Source: Alistipes sp.
GTDB lineage: Bacteria > Bacteroidota > Bacteroidia > Bacteroidales > Rikenellaceae
Reading direction: 5' to 3'
NCBI GenBank assembly: GCA_017403125.1
Contig: JAFQOR010000029.1
Span: forward strand, 1-64,000
DNA length: 64,000 bases
The position numbers were made by a program, and so were the translations under genes. This document shows, piece after piece, positions 54,210 through 63,788 of the stretch; the first letter of the stretch is position 1, and each line of letters begins with the position of its first letter. The notes below the pieces were generated by a model. That model was not told where the DNA came from and made no database searches. It saw only the letters and a list, made by a program, of their open reading frames with translations.

Positions 54210-55343
54210 ATGTACAGATTTGCAACTATACTCAAACTTATTGTAGTAGTGGTGCTCGCCACTACCCCACTTTCGGCATCGGCACAACGCAAATCCACGA
54301 AGGTGGACCAGCAACAGTCGATAGTCAATAAGCATAAGCGCGACCTCGATGCTGCAAATAGTAGGGTCAAGGAGCTGAATGGAAAGAGAGGCTCGGCGCT
54401 CGAAGCGCTCAACGCCCTAAACGACAAGATGAACCTGCAAAGTAACCTCATTGCCGAGGTTGAGAAGCAGCGCGAGATGGTCGAGGCAGAGATGATGCAT
54501 GCCGACTCGTTAGCAGACTCTTTGTCGCTACAACTCAACGCAAATATAGAGCTGTACAAGGAGGTAATACGGGCCTCATATCGTGAATACCGACACAACA
54601 ATCATGCAGCATACCTCTTCTCGGCGGGCAGTTTCTCGGACATTACGCGCCGCATGACGCAGCTAAAACGCCTCGCCGAGCATCAACAGGCACTCGTAGA
54701 TGAGATTAAGATGCAACAGACGCAGCTCGACGTGGAACGCGAAACGGTACGTGTGCGCCAACATGAGATAGACTCGATAGGCCTTATCCTCGAAGAGGAA
54801 CATAGTCAGCTGGAACGCGACCGTAAAGATGCGCAAAAAAAGTACAAAGAGCTGACATCGGCGCAGCAAAAGGCGCTCGCCGAGCAAGCGCGCATGCAGA
54901 AAAACTACGACAAGGAGGTTGCCGAGCTACGAAAACTCACCGAACGTAATGCATCGCAGCGCACATTTACCGATAAAAGCACATCGCTCAACCTGCCCGT
55001 TGCAAACGGCACCATGAAGAAGATGAGCAACAATACGGCTGCCATATATGGCAAAAAGGGCTCTGCCGTGCGTAGTAACTTCGAGGGCGAGGTGCTGAGT
55101 ATCGAGCAAGATAGGACAAACCACAAGAAGGTGGTCATAGCCAACGACACCTACATATCGGCATATAGCCGCTTGGCAACCACCAATGTAAAGGTTGGTG
55201 ACGTTGTTAAACGAGACCAACAGATAGGCACCGTAGGCATAGCCTACGACCACACCTGCAAAGAGGAGGCGTACATTCAATTCACGCTTATCTACCGCAA
55301 ATCGGACAAAGATATAGACCTAAACAGCTTCTTTAAGAGATAA
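54210..55343 (+). CDS. EnvC-like murein hydrolase activator
   Basis: A 377-residue periplasmic protein: signal peptide ending SASAQ, long coiled-coil from about residue 27 to 245, and a C-terminal LytM-like domain from about 270. The LytM part (GKKGSAVRSNFEGEVLSIEQ to the end) lacks the zinc-binding HxxxD and HxH residues of active M23 peptidases. EnvC-type activators are degenerate in the same way and switch on amidases under FtsEX control. ftsX is encoded at 15.7 kb. It overlaps nothing; ybeY starts 2 bases after its stop codon. Confidence 0.88.
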   Translation: MYRFATILKLIVVVVLATTPLSASAQRKSTKVDQQQSIVNKHKRDLDAANSRVKELNGKRGSALEALNALNDKMNLQSNLIAEVEKQREMVEAEMMHADSLADSLSLQLNANIELYKEVIRASYREYRHNNHAAYLFSAGSFSDITRRMTQLKRLAEHQQALVDEIKMQQTQLDVERETVRVRQHEIDSIGLILEEEHSQLERDRKDAQKKYKELTSAQQKALAEQARMQKNYDKEVAELRKLTERNASQRTFTDKSTSLNLPVANGTMKKMSNNTAAIYGKKGSAVRSNFEGEVLSIEQDRTNHKKVVIANDTYISAYSRLATTNVKVGDVVKRDQQIGTVGIAYDHTCKEEAYIQFTLIYRKSDKDIDLNSFFKR

Positions 55344-55345
55344 TC

Positions 55346-55780
55346 ATGATACACTTCTACAATGAGGACTGCAACTATAATGTTGCCGGCAAAATGAAGA
55401 TTAGACGTTGGATAGAGGAGGTGATACGACGCGAGGGATATGTTGCAGGCGATATAAACTATATCTTCTGCTCTTCGGAGTACCATAGACAGATGAATCG
55501 CGATTTTCTCGGTCACGACTACTACACCGATGTCATAACATTCGAAGAGCGCGACAGACGCAAGGAGGGTATCATAGATGGCGAGGTATATATAGACGTT
55601 GCCACCGTGGAGGATAATGCAGAGATATATAACTGTCTGCCATTCATCGAGATGCGCCGCGTAATAGTGCATGGAGCGCTACACCTTTGCGGACACCTCG
55701 ATAAGTCGCCCACGGCAGCAAAACGCATGCGACAAATGGAGAACCGCTATCTGAAACTACTTAACACGCCCAGCCTATGA
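55346..55780 (+). CDS. ybeY: Endoribonuclease YbeY
   Basis: YbeY is a metal-dependent RNase for 16S rRNA 3' maturation and ribosome quality control. The 144-residue protein has the metal site in VHGALHLCGHLDKS: the first two His are conserved, and the third ligand position, His in E. coli, is Asp, a variation I recall in other Bacteroidota. The start IHFYNEDCNYNVAGK is typical of the clade. Its stop overlaps the mnmG start (ATGA), so the two are translationally coupled. Confidence 0.94.
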   Translation: MIHFYNEDCNYNVAGKMKIRRWIEEVIRREGYVAGDINYIFCSSEYHRQMNRDFLGHDYYTDVITFEERDRRKEGIIDGEVYIDVATVEDNAEIYNCLPFIEMRRVIVHGALHLCGHLDKSPTAAKRMRQMENRYLKLLNTPSL

Positions 55781-57660
55781 TGATGCAATACGATATTGTG
55801 GTTATCGGTGCCGGTCATGCAGGGTGTGAGGCGGCCTCGGCAGCAGCACGCCTCGGCAGTCGCACGCTGCTTATCACCATAGATTTGGAAAAGATAGCCT
55901 CGATGTCATGCAACCCTGCCGTCGGAGGCGTTGCCAAAGGTCAGATAGTGAGGGAGATAGATGCTCTTGGCGGAATGATGGGACGCATCACCGATACCAC
56001 AACCATCCAATTCCGCATGCTTAACCGTTCGAAGGGTGCAGCCATGTGGAGCCCACGCGCACAGTGCGACAAGTCGGCATTCTCGAAGGAGTGGCGCCGC
56101 ACATTAGAAAACACGCCAAACCTCTATCTATGGCAAGATGCGGTTGTGGACATAGTCGTGGACCACACGGAGTCAAAACCTCGCGTAAAGGGGGTAAAAA
56201 CGCGAATGGGGGCATATATCGAGTGCAGTAGGGTAGTGCTAACGGCAGGCACGTTCCTGGATGGCATGATGCACTGTGGCGAGATGCATGCAGAGGGAGG
56301 TCGTGCGGGCGACCAAGCATCGCACGGCATAACAGAACGTTTGGTGGAACTCGGCTTCGAAACAGGACGCATGAAAACAGGTACTCCGGCTCGTCTCGAT
56401 GCACGCACCATAGACTTCGACGCTCTGGAAATACAAGAGGGCGACAGCGAACCGTCAAAATTCTCATTCGACGCTGATACTCAATACGTTAGGTCGCAGA
56501 TGCCATGTTTTATGGTATATACATCGAATGAAGTTCACGACATACTGCGAAGTGGCTTCGACCGTTCACCACTATTCAATGGCACCATATCGGGCATAGG
56601 ACCGCGCTATTGCCCGAGTATCGAGGACAAGCTTCGCACCTTTGCCGACAAGGAGCAGCACCAACTCTTCTTGGAGCCCGAGGGTAGAGATACCAACGAG
56701 TACTACCTCAATGGCTTCTCTTCCTCTCTACCTCTTGAAGTACAGATCGACGCGCTACACCGCATTAAAGGGTTGGAGAGGGTACATATATACCGCCCCG
56801 GATACGCCATAGAGTATGACTACTTCCCCCCAACACAGCTCAACCACACATTGGAGAGCAAGCTCGTTGATGGACTCTACATGGCAGGTCAGGTAAATGG
56901 CACAACAGGCTATGAGGAGGCAGCAGCACAAGGACTTTTAGCGGGTATAAACGCACATCGCTCACTGAAAGGCGAGGAGAACATAGTACTACGCCGCGAC
57001 GAGGCCTACATAGGCGTACTGATAGACGACCTTGTTATAAAGGGTGTAGATGAGCCATACCGCATGTTCACGTCACGCGCCGAGTACAGAATCCTACTTC
57101 GTCAGGATAATGCAGACGCAAGACTTACGCCTCTCGGATACAAAATTGGCCTTGTTAATGAGGAAAAACACGAGGCTCTTCTCAAAAAATTATCTTCTGT
57201 AGAAGAGCTTATTTCATTCCTTCGCCAGCAGTCGGTCAAAATGGAGGAAATTAACAGCTATTTAATTTCGATTGGAGAAGAGCCTCTGACGCAGGGTCGC
57301 AAGCTCTACGACGTCGTTTTGCGTAGCGCAGTTAAAATTTCGGAGCTTGGCAAAGTCGTTGCCAAGCTTGGAAAATATCTCGCGGAGAGAGATGTTGCAG
57401 AGGAGGTAATCTCACAAACAGAGATTCAGATAAAGTATCGCGGATACATTGAGCGCGAAAAATTCTTTGCCGAGAAGCTACTGCGACTCGAAAATATAGC
57501 CATACCCGCAGACTTCGACTACAACGCAATGCAATCGCTGACAATCGAAGCTCGCCAAAAACTAACTCGCCAGCAGCCCAAAACCATAGGTCAAGCTTCG
57601 CGCATACCCGGTGTATCGCCAGCTGACATCAACGTACTTCTCATAAAATTCGGAAGATAA
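55777..57660 (+). CDS. mnmG: tRNA uridine-34 modification enzyme MnmG
   Basis: MnmG (GidA), with MnmE, installs the carboxymethylaminomethyl group on wobble uridine 34 of certain tRNAs. The 627-residue protein has the FAD-binding VVIGAGHAGCEAASAAARLG near residue 7, the SCNPAVGGVAKGQIVREIDA block with the catalytic cysteine, the GTFLDGMMHCGEM block with a second cysteine, and the tRNA-binding C terminus (EIQIKYRGYIEREKFFAEK). Three ATG codons begin the frame; the first overlaps the ybeY stop. A hairpin containing a parS-like sequence follows. Confidence 0.97.
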   Translation: MMMQYDIVVIGAGHAGCEAASAAARLGSRTLLITIDLEKIASMSCNPAVGGVAKGQIVREIDALGGMMGRITDTTTIQFRMLNRSKGAAMWSPRAQCDKSAFSKEWRRTLENTPNLYLWQDAVVDIVVDHTESKPRVKGVKTRMGAYIECSRVVLTAGTFLDGMMHCGEMHAEGGRAGDQASHGITERLVELGFETGRMKTGTPARLDARTIDFDALEIQEGDSEPSKFSFDADTQYVRSQMPCFMVYTSNEVHDILRSGFDRSPLFNGTISGIGPRYCPSIEDKLRTFADKEQHQLFLEPEGRDTNEYYLNGFSSSLPLEVQIDALHRIKGLERVHIYRPGYAIEYDYFPPTQLNHTLESKLVDGLYMAGQVNGTTGYEEAAAQGLLAGINAHRSLKGEENIVLRRDEAYIGVLIDDLVIKGVDEPYRMFTSRAEYRILLRQDNADARLTPLGYKIGLVNEEKHEALLKKLSSVEELISFLRQQSVKMEEINSYLISIGEEPLTQGRKLYDVVLRSAVKISELGKVVAKLGKYLAERDVAEEVISQTEIQIKYRGYIEREKFFAEKLLRLENIAIPADFDYNAMQSLTIEARQKLTRQQPKTIGQASRIPGVSPADINVLLIKFGR

Positions 57661-57688
57661 CGCACACCGGCAAGAGTCAAATAGTAGG

Positions 57689-57719
57689 GTAGTGTTCCAC
57701 GTGGAACACTACTTTTTTT
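57689..57719 (+). terminator. mnmG terminator with a parS-like core
   Basis: A perfect 24-base palindrome from 57689 to 57712 followed by seven T, a model intrinsic terminator. Its core TGTTCCACGTGGAACA (57693-57708) fits the parS consensus TGTTnCACGTGnAACA exactly. Confidence 0.85.
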
Positions 57720-57868
57720 CATATAACTATTACAATAATACCCGAATGAGAGGATAAAAGACAAAAGATTATAAGCCCTGATAATCAACGCATTAAGCCC
57801 CTATCATAAAAACGAACACCTCTAAAATCAGCCATCAGAAGGGATGTAGATAACCATAGCAAAGAGAA
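57720..57868. other. Short intergenic stretch, nothing recognised
   Basis: Between the mnmG and ilvE terminators I see no frame, repeat or promoter-like box. Confidence 0.5.
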
Positions 57869-57909
57869 AGGGCGAATGAGATGTGCTCGATGCACCGCCC
57901 ATTCGCCCT
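57869..57909 (-). terminator. ilvE terminator
   Basis: AGGGCGAATG (57869-57878) pairs with CATTCGCCCT (57900-57909). On the minus strand it is followed by TTCTCTTT. It lies 44 bases after the ilvE stop. Confidence 0.7.
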
Positions 57910-57953
57910 ATTTACCGAGAGGCAGCATACAGCCCCCTCTGCCACGCGAGATA

Positions 57954-58967
57954 CTACTCAACAACCACGTTCCAGTTGTGAATGTCCTCTACGCGACCAT
58001 ACTGGATACCCTGCAAGTGATCGTACATCTTCTTGCATGTTTCGCCAACCTTCATGCCGTAGTCGTAGGTAACGTTGTTATCCAAGTCATACAAAGCACC
58101 AATGGGCGAGATAACGGCAGCAGTACCACAAGCACCAGCCTCCTCGAATGTAGAGAGCTCCTCAACAGGAATATCGCGCTCCTCAACAACCAAGCCGAGG
58201 TCAGCAGCAATCTGACGAAGGCTCTTGTTGGTGATTGACGGGAGGATAGAAGCCGACTTCGGAGTTACGTAGGTATTATTCTTAATACCGAAGAAGTTAG
58301 CAGCACCAAACTCCTCAACCTTGCTGTGAGTTGCAGCATCGAGATAGAGAACATTAGAGAAGCCCTTCTTGTGAGCAGATTCAAGTGACCAAATTGACGA
58401 CGCATAGTTACCACCAACCTTAACGTCACCTGTTCCACGTGGAGCAGCACGGTCCTGATCACGCATGATGAGAGCCTTGATAGCTGTCATACCACCCTTG
58501 AAGTAGGGACCTACGGGAGCACAGAAGATAATCAAATCTGCCTCATCAACGGCACGTACGCCCAAGCAGGGCTTTGTGCCAAGAAGTGTAGGACGCAAAT
58601 AGAGCGATGCGCCAGTCTCGTAAGGAGGAATGAAATCGGCGTTACGACGAACACACTCCACACAACCCTCAACAAACTGCTCAACAGTAGGCGCGGGCAA
58701 ACAAAGACGATTTGCAGAGTTGATCATACGCTTTGCGTTCTCATCGGGACGGAACAAACGTACCTTGCCATCGACACCGCGGAAGGCCTTCAAACCCTCG
58801 AATATCTCCAAACCATAGTGCAAGCAAGCTGCCGACATGTGCATCTTGATGTACTCATCGTCGGTTACCTGCATCTGGCTCCACTCGCCATTGGCATAGT
58901 GATAGCGTACATTGAAAGCGGTCTTGTAGTAAGCAAAACCAAGCTCACCCCATTTAATGTTTTCCAT
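57954..58967 (-). CDS. ilvE: Branched-chain amino acid aminotransferase
   Basis: IlvE is a PLP enzyme that makes leucine, isoleucine and valine from their keto acids. The 337-residue protein is a fold-type IV aminotransferase. It has the EIFEGLKAFRGVDGKVRLFR block near residue 54, a Lys in the KVGGNYASSIWSLESAHKKG region (PLP site), YLDAATHSKVEEFGAANFFG and SILPSITNKSLRQIA. It lies downstream of metG on the same strand, 55 bases away. A one-mismatch parS-like sequence lies inside the gene at 58431-58446. Confidence 0.95.
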   Translation of the reverse strand: MENIKWGELGFAYYKTAFNVRYHYANGEWSQMQVTDDEYIKMHMSAACLHYGLEIFEGLKAFRGVDGKVRLFRPDENAKRMINSANRLCLPAPTVEQFVEGCVECVRRNADFIPPYETGASLYLRPTLLGTKPCLGVRAVDEADLIIFCAPVGPYFKGGMTAIKALIMRDQDRAAPRGTGDVKVGGNYASSIWSLESAHKKGFSNVLYLDAATHSKVEEFGAANFFGIKNNTYVTPKSASILPSITNKSLRQIAADLGLVVEERDIPVEELSTFEEAGACGTAAVISPIGALYDLDNNVTYDYGMKVGETCKKMYDHLQGIQYGRVEDIHNWNVVVE

Positions 58968-59022
58968 AGTTAGTTTTTAAGTTTTTAGTTATTTAGGTAT
59001 TAAATATCTGTTAATCAACTTA

Positions 59023-61065
59023 TTACCCCACCATTGCTCCTGCCATCGTCTTATCCTCGGGCTGCAACAAAACAAGGCGACCCAAAGCATCCTCCGCCAT
59101 GAGAATCATACCGCGCGACTCGATGCCCTTAATCTCGCGAGGGGCAAGATTTGCAAGCACCAACACCTGACGACCTACGAGCTGCTCGGGAGTGTAATAC
59201 TCCGCAATGCCCGAGACAATAGTACGTTTGTCGATACCGGTATCGATAGTGAGTTTCAGCAGCTTCTTGGTCTTGGCAACCTTCTCGGCGGCAAGAATAG
59301 TAGATACCCTTATATCCATCTTCTGAAAGTCGTCGAACGACACCTCTGCCTTCTGCTCGGCGACGCTCTTTGCAGCCTCGGCTTCGAGCTTGGCACGGCG
59401 CGACGCCTCCAACTTATCGAGCTGATGCTGAATAACATCATCCTCGATCTTCTCGAACATAAGCTCCGCCTTTCCAATAGCGTGACCCGCCGCCATAAGC
59501 TCCATAGAGCCAAGATCCTCCCAGCTAAACTTATCTACGGCAAGCATGCCGAGCATCTTCTTTGCCGAGAAGGGCATGAAGGGCTCGATAGCAATGGCCG
59601 TATTTGCAGTAATCTGCAAGGCTATGTTGAGAATGGTCTTAACTCGCTCGGGATCACTCTTAACAACCTTCCAAGGCTCGGTGTCGGCAAGATATTTGTT
59701 ACCGATGCGCGAATATGCCATAGCATCCTTCAAAGCCTCACGGAAATGGTAGTGCTCGATGTTACGCTCCAACGACTGACGAATCTTCTGCATCTCCTCG
59801 ATTGTAGCCTCATCATACTCTGTAAGCTCGCCACGCTCGGGAACAATGCCGTTGAAGTACTTCGACGTAAGCACCAAGGCACGATTTACGAAGTTGCCCA
59901 AAACGGCAACAAGCTCGGAGTTGTTGCGTGCCTGGAAATCCTTCCACGTGAAGTCATTATCCTTGGTCTCGGGGGCGTTTGCACACAATACATAGCGCAA
60001 GACATCCTCCTTGCCGGGGAACTCATCGAGATACTCATGGAGCCATACAGCCCAATTCTGCGAGGTCGAAATCTTGTCTCCTTCAAGATTAAGAAACTCA
60101 TTTGCAGGCACATTCTCCGGAAGTATATAGTCGCCATGAGCCTTCAACATCGAGGGAAAGACGATACAGTGGAAGACAATATTATCCTTGCCGATAAAGT
60201 GCACCATCTTGGTATCCTCACTCTTCCAATACTTCTCCCAATCGGGTGTTAGGTCCTTGGTTGCCGATATGTAGCCAATGGGCGCATCGAACCAAACGTA
60301 GAGCACCTTACCGTCGGCACCCTCGACAGGTACCGGAATACCCCAATCCAAGTCGCGACTCACGGCACGCGGCTGCAAGCCGAGGTCGAGCCAGCTCTTA
60401 CACTGACCATAGACATTAGACTTCCACTCCTTGTGGCCATCCAATATCCACTCGCGCAAGAAACCCTCATATTTATCCAGAGGCAGATACCAGTGCTTCG
60501 TCTCGCGCTTTACGGGAACAGCCCCCGATACTGCACTCTTGGGATTAAGCAACTCATCGGGCGAGAGCGTAGAACCGCACTTCTCGCACTGGTCGCCATA
60601 CGCCTTTTCGTTCTGGCAATGGGGACATGTACCAACGATATAGCGGTCGGCGAGGAAGGTTTGTGCCTCCTCGTCGTAGTACTGCATCGATGTCTGCTCA
60701 ATAAACTTACCCTCGTCATACAACTTACGGAAGAACTCCGATGCCGTAACGCGATGCGTAGGCGACGAGGTACGTGAATATATGTTGAACGACATTCCAA
60801 GACGCTCAAACGATGACTTTATTATCTCGTGATAGCGATCCACAACCTGCTGGGGAGTGATACCCTCTTTGCGGGCCTTAATCGTGATGGGTACACCATG
60901 CTCATCGCTACCGCACACCGACACTACATCGTAGCCACGCAAACGCAAGTAACGAGTGTAGATATCCGAAGGGACATAAACACCCGCAAGGTGACCAATG
61001 TGGACAGGACCATTTGCGTAGGGTAGTGCCGAGGTGATTAAATAACGCTTATATTGCTTACTCAC
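59023..61065 (-). CDS. metG: Methionyl-tRNA synthetase
   Basis: MetRS charges initiator and elongator tRNA-Met. The 680-residue protein starts at GTG 61065 ([10 protein letters not shown]). It has the HIGH motif in [16 protein letters not shown], a zinc knuckle with [18 protein letters not shown] near residue 140, and the KMSKS-like KISTSQ near residue 330. The C-terminal 110 residues are a tRNA-binding EMAP/Trbp111-type domain ([20 protein letters not shown]). A TAACTTTG box lies 33-40 bases upstream. Confidence 0.97.
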   Translation of the reverse strand: MSKQYKRYLITSALPYANGPVHIGHLAGVYVPSDIYTRYLRLRGYDVVSVCGSDEHGVPITIKARKEGITPQQVVDRYHEIIKSSFERLGMSFNIYSRTSSPTHRVTASEFFRKLYDEGKFIEQTSMQYYDEEAQTFLADRYIVGTCPHCQNEKAYGDQCEKCGSTLSPDELLNPKSAVSGAVPVKRETKHWYLPLDKYEGFLREWILDGHKEWKSNVYGQCKSWLDLGLQPRAVSRDLDWGIPVPVEGADGKVLYVWFDAPIGYISATKDLTPDWEKYWKSEDTKMVHFIGKDNIVFHCIVFPSMLKAHGDYILPENVPANEFLNLEGDKISTSQNWAVWLHEYLDEFPGKEDVLRYVLCANAPETKDNDFTWKDFQARNNSELVAVLGNFVNRALVLTSKYFNGIVPERGELTEYDEATIEEMQKIRQSLERNIEHYHFREALKDAMAYSRIGNKYLADTEPWKVVKSDPERVKTILNIALQITANTAIAIEPFMPFSAKKMLGMLAVDKFSWEDLGSMELMAAGHAIGKAELMFEKIEDDVIQHQLDKLEASRRAKLEAEAAKSVAEQKAEVSFDDFQKMDIRVSTILAAEKVAKTKKLLKLTIDTGIDKRTIVSGIAEYYTPEQLVGRQVLVLANLAPREIKGIESRGMILMAEDALGRLVLLQPEDKTMAGAMVG

Positions 61066-61097
61066 TTCTTATGTTTTGTTTTATATATAATCCGTAG

Positions 61098-61105
61098 CAA
61101 AGTTA
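61098..61105 (-). promoter_or_regulatory. metG promoter, TAACTTTG
   Basis: Minus-strand TAACTTTG; predicted start near 61094 and leader of about 29 bases to the GTG of metG. Confidence 0.5.
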
Positions 61106-61234
61106 ATACTTTTGCTTTGAAATAAAAAATAAAGTGCCCTCTTTTTTGAGCTGCAAACCACATATTAGGCAGATTACATCCCCGTTACGGAGATAAACAG
61201 CAATCAATCATGCAGCTAACAACCGACGCCAAAA

Positions 61235-63691
61235 TTAAAAATAGTATGACACGTTAAGTAAAAATGTGCGAGGATAGGCGTAGGTAAGTTTGTTGTCGAA
61301 GGGCGTGACTGCCATATATCCACCCCTCTCGATAGTGCGAACACGATTCTGCTCATAGCTGCTATACACCATCCTACCACCCAAAATATTGCGTACACCA
61401 AGACGAAGATATAACATGCCTGCATCATCAAAATCAAACCTCTTTGCCACCTCAACATCAAAACAGAGCGCGTTGGGCAGATGCTGCTGGGACATAAGTT
61501 GCGCCCTCTCCTCGGGTGACGATGCAAACGACACCACACGCTCCATGCGACGCACTAACGACGGCTCCACATGGCGCAAAGCATGGTACTGTACAGCAAG
61601 CGTGGCTGACCATCCGTTTAGCGAACGGTAGCGCACATTGGCATAGAGCGACAATGTGGGCATAGAGGTGCGACATCCGCCAATATGGCTTTTGCTCGTT
61701 GCTACCTCATTGTTGTTATCATCGTTATAGAGCACAACTTCGGCATCCTTACGATAGTGCGCATCGCCCACACGCAACATAAACTGCGATGTAAGACGCC
61801 GCGTATATGTTACGTTAGCGGTAGCTTCGATACCATAGCTCAACCGCCCTATGCCACTAACAACAGCATCGCAATAGCTATCCGATAGGTCGTCGTAGTA
61901 GCGGACGACATCACACTCATTTCCGGTAACTATAAAATAGGGTTGCACCAAAAGCTCCGTACGCTGACTCATAATGGAGTAGGTCATCTGCGCGGCAAAA
62001 GTTGTTGCAAGGCGCGCGTTATCGACCACACGATTGTTGTATTGTGGTTGCAAAAAGAGGTTGTCCACATCGGGCATATCGCCACGCAATAACAGAGATG
62101 CCGATAGTTTATGAATGTCGAATACTCGAAGCCACGCAGCATGCAGAGCATAAGGGGCAAGTTTTACCCTCGGGGACTTACCATAGGAGAGCGCACCCGG
62201 AAATAGCTCCTTCTCATAAAAACCCCTACGCTGCACCCCCTCCAACGCAATGCTTGCTCCCGCCGAGAATAGATTCCCAAAGAGCCTCCACTCAGCCTCG
62301 GCAAATAGCCTCGCACGCAACTGCGAAGTGCGATAGTCGTAGCCAAACTTATCGCCAAGATATACCCTGCGGTTAGGGAAAGCCACGTTGTTCTGCCTAC
62401 CCTCGGTTGCAGTGTCATCACCCACGTAGAAGTAGTCGTAATCGTAGATGTATTGTGCGCCTAAAAGGTCGTCCATGCGCTTAAAGTTGCGCTCTGCAAC
62501 ATAATCCAAGCTGACACCATAGTCTATTGTGGCTACATTATATATGCTGCGAAACAGAGCGCCTAAACCACCTCTAAACCTATTACTATGGCGCCTCTCA
62601 ACGGCATAGGCAGCGTGCCCATCCGTCGCCAAATAGTTCGTATGGTAAAGCGCATCCCAATCTATCTGCGTATATCGCAGGTCGTTTCTGCGCCACGCCT
62701 GCTCTACCTCCAACGCTACATCCTCTCGCTCGAAATAGGAGGGTAACAAACGATAGTTATCCGGAAGTGGCGACGCGGCATCGTACCACGCCAACGAGGT
62801 CAAGGCATCCGCCTCGTAAACTAAATCTGCCGACACCATAAACTCGGTAAAAGAGCCCACCATCGCACGCCATGAGGCAAGTAGCTCGGGACGTAACTCG
62901 CGCGCTATACGAGCATTGCGTTCACGACCATGTTGCATACCCCACGATGGGTTGTAGAGTGCGTTCCCAAGTAGCGTAAATGCCTCCTCGGTAGATGCTT
63001 GACGCAAGCCTCTTTCGGACCATGCCAAGAGCAGAGCGGCATCGAATACTCCGCGCCCCGCCTTCAAGACTACATCGGCACCTATCTCCACCTTATTGCT
63101 AAATACCCCCTCGACATAGAGGTCACGACCACCATAGGCACGAGCCACAACACCCACCGACGGGTCATCTTTGAGCCCGACACCCGACGACGAGGGTTTG
63201 AACCTGCCGACATAACTCAAACCTCCAAGATAGTTGCGCCCCGAGAACTCGCCTCGAAGAGCATGATACCTCGAATAGGGTCGGGGCTCCGAAAACTTAT
63301 AGCGCACAGTGGATACCAAAGCGGCGCCATCGCCAACACTACCTACCCCCATTGCCTCTTCGCGGTCGTAGCGCAATGTTGTGAGCAGGCGCGATGTAGC
63401 GTAGTCAATCTCCAAGTTACCAACAATATATCGCTGCTCGTTATAGCCCACACCACGCCTGTTTTGCGCTATGTGCGACCAGAAATATGTAGGAATAGCA
63501 GAGTTGAAACCAAGCATCGGCTGCTCACTCGACAGAGAATCCACCTCCATGAGCCACAGTGGCTCGTAGGCATCCTCCTTATAGAACTTAAACTCGCGAT
63601 AATCGAACGTCGGCTCCTGTGCTACAAGCGAGGGGCAAAAGAGCATGGTCAGAACCGCGCATAACATTGTCGTTTTGACACAATTTATCAT
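61235..63691 (-). CDS. Outer membrane beta-barrel protein (DUF6850-like)
   Basis: An 818-residue protein with a signal peptide (MINCVKTTMLCAVLTMLFCPSLVA) and alternating hydrophobic strands to the end, finishing YPRTFLLNVSYYF with a terminal Phe, as outer membrane barrels do. There is no plug domain and no carboxypeptidase-like N-domain, so it is not a TonB-dependent receptor of the usual type. The LYNPSWGMQHGRERNARIAR region (near residue 250) resembles DUF6850 proteins, a family known from Bacteroidales; this name is from recall. The partners often found with such barrels are not visible between here and metG. Function unknown. Confidence 0.7.
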   Translation of the reverse strand: MINCVKTTMLCAVLTMLFCPSLVAQEPTFDYREFKFYKEDAYEPLWLMEVDSLSSEQPMLGFNSAIPTYFWSHIAQNRRGVGYNEQRYIVGNLEIDYATSRLLTTLRYDREEAMGVGSVGDGAALVSTVRYKFSEPRPYSRYHALRGEFSGRNYLGGLSYVGRFKPSSSGVGLKDDPSVGVVARAYGGRDLYVEGVFSNKVEIGADVVLKAGRGVFDAALLLAWSERGLRQASTEEAFTLLGNALYNPSWGMQHGRERNARIARELRPELLASWRAMVGSFTEFMVSADLVYEADALTSLAWYDAASPLPDNYRLLPSYFEREDVALEVEQAWRRNDLRYTQIDWDALYHTNYLATDGHAAYAVERRHSNRFRGGLGALFRSIYNVATIDYGVSLDYVAERNFKRMDDLLGAQYIYDYDYFYVGDDTATEGRQNNVAFPNRRVYLGDKFGYDYRTSQLRARLFAEAEWRLFGNLFSAGASIALEGVQRRGFYEKELFPGALSYGKSPRVKLAPYALHAAWLRVFDIHKLSASLLLRGDMPDVDNLFLQPQYNNRVVDNARLATTFAAQMTYSIMSQRTELLVQPYFIVTGNECDVVRYYDDLSDSYCDAVVSGIGRLSYGIEATANVTYTRRLTSQFMLRVGDAHYRKDAEVVLYNDDNNNEVATSKSHIGGCRTSMPTLSLYANVRYRSLNGWSATLAVQYHALRHVEPSLVRRMERVVSFASSPEERAQLMSQQHLPNALCFDVEVAKRFDFDDAGMLYLRLGVRNILGGRMVYSSYEQNRVRTIERGGYMAVTPFDNKLTYAYPRTFLLNVSYYF

Positions 63692-63788
63692 CGGTTTCTA
63701 CTTAAAGATGGATTATCGGGTAACAAAATTACAAAAAAATGTCTATCTTCGCTACATCGTGTAAAGAACAATATAGACTTCGACACAT

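Noticed and set aside
54210..55343. Active M23 zinc peptidase
   Set aside because: The zinc-binding His and Asp residues are absent, so an activator role like that of EnvC fits better than catalysis.
59940..59955. CTTCCACGTGAAGT in metG as a third parS-like site
   Set aside because: Only the central bases match the consensus; both outer ends differ, and the sequence is explained by coding.
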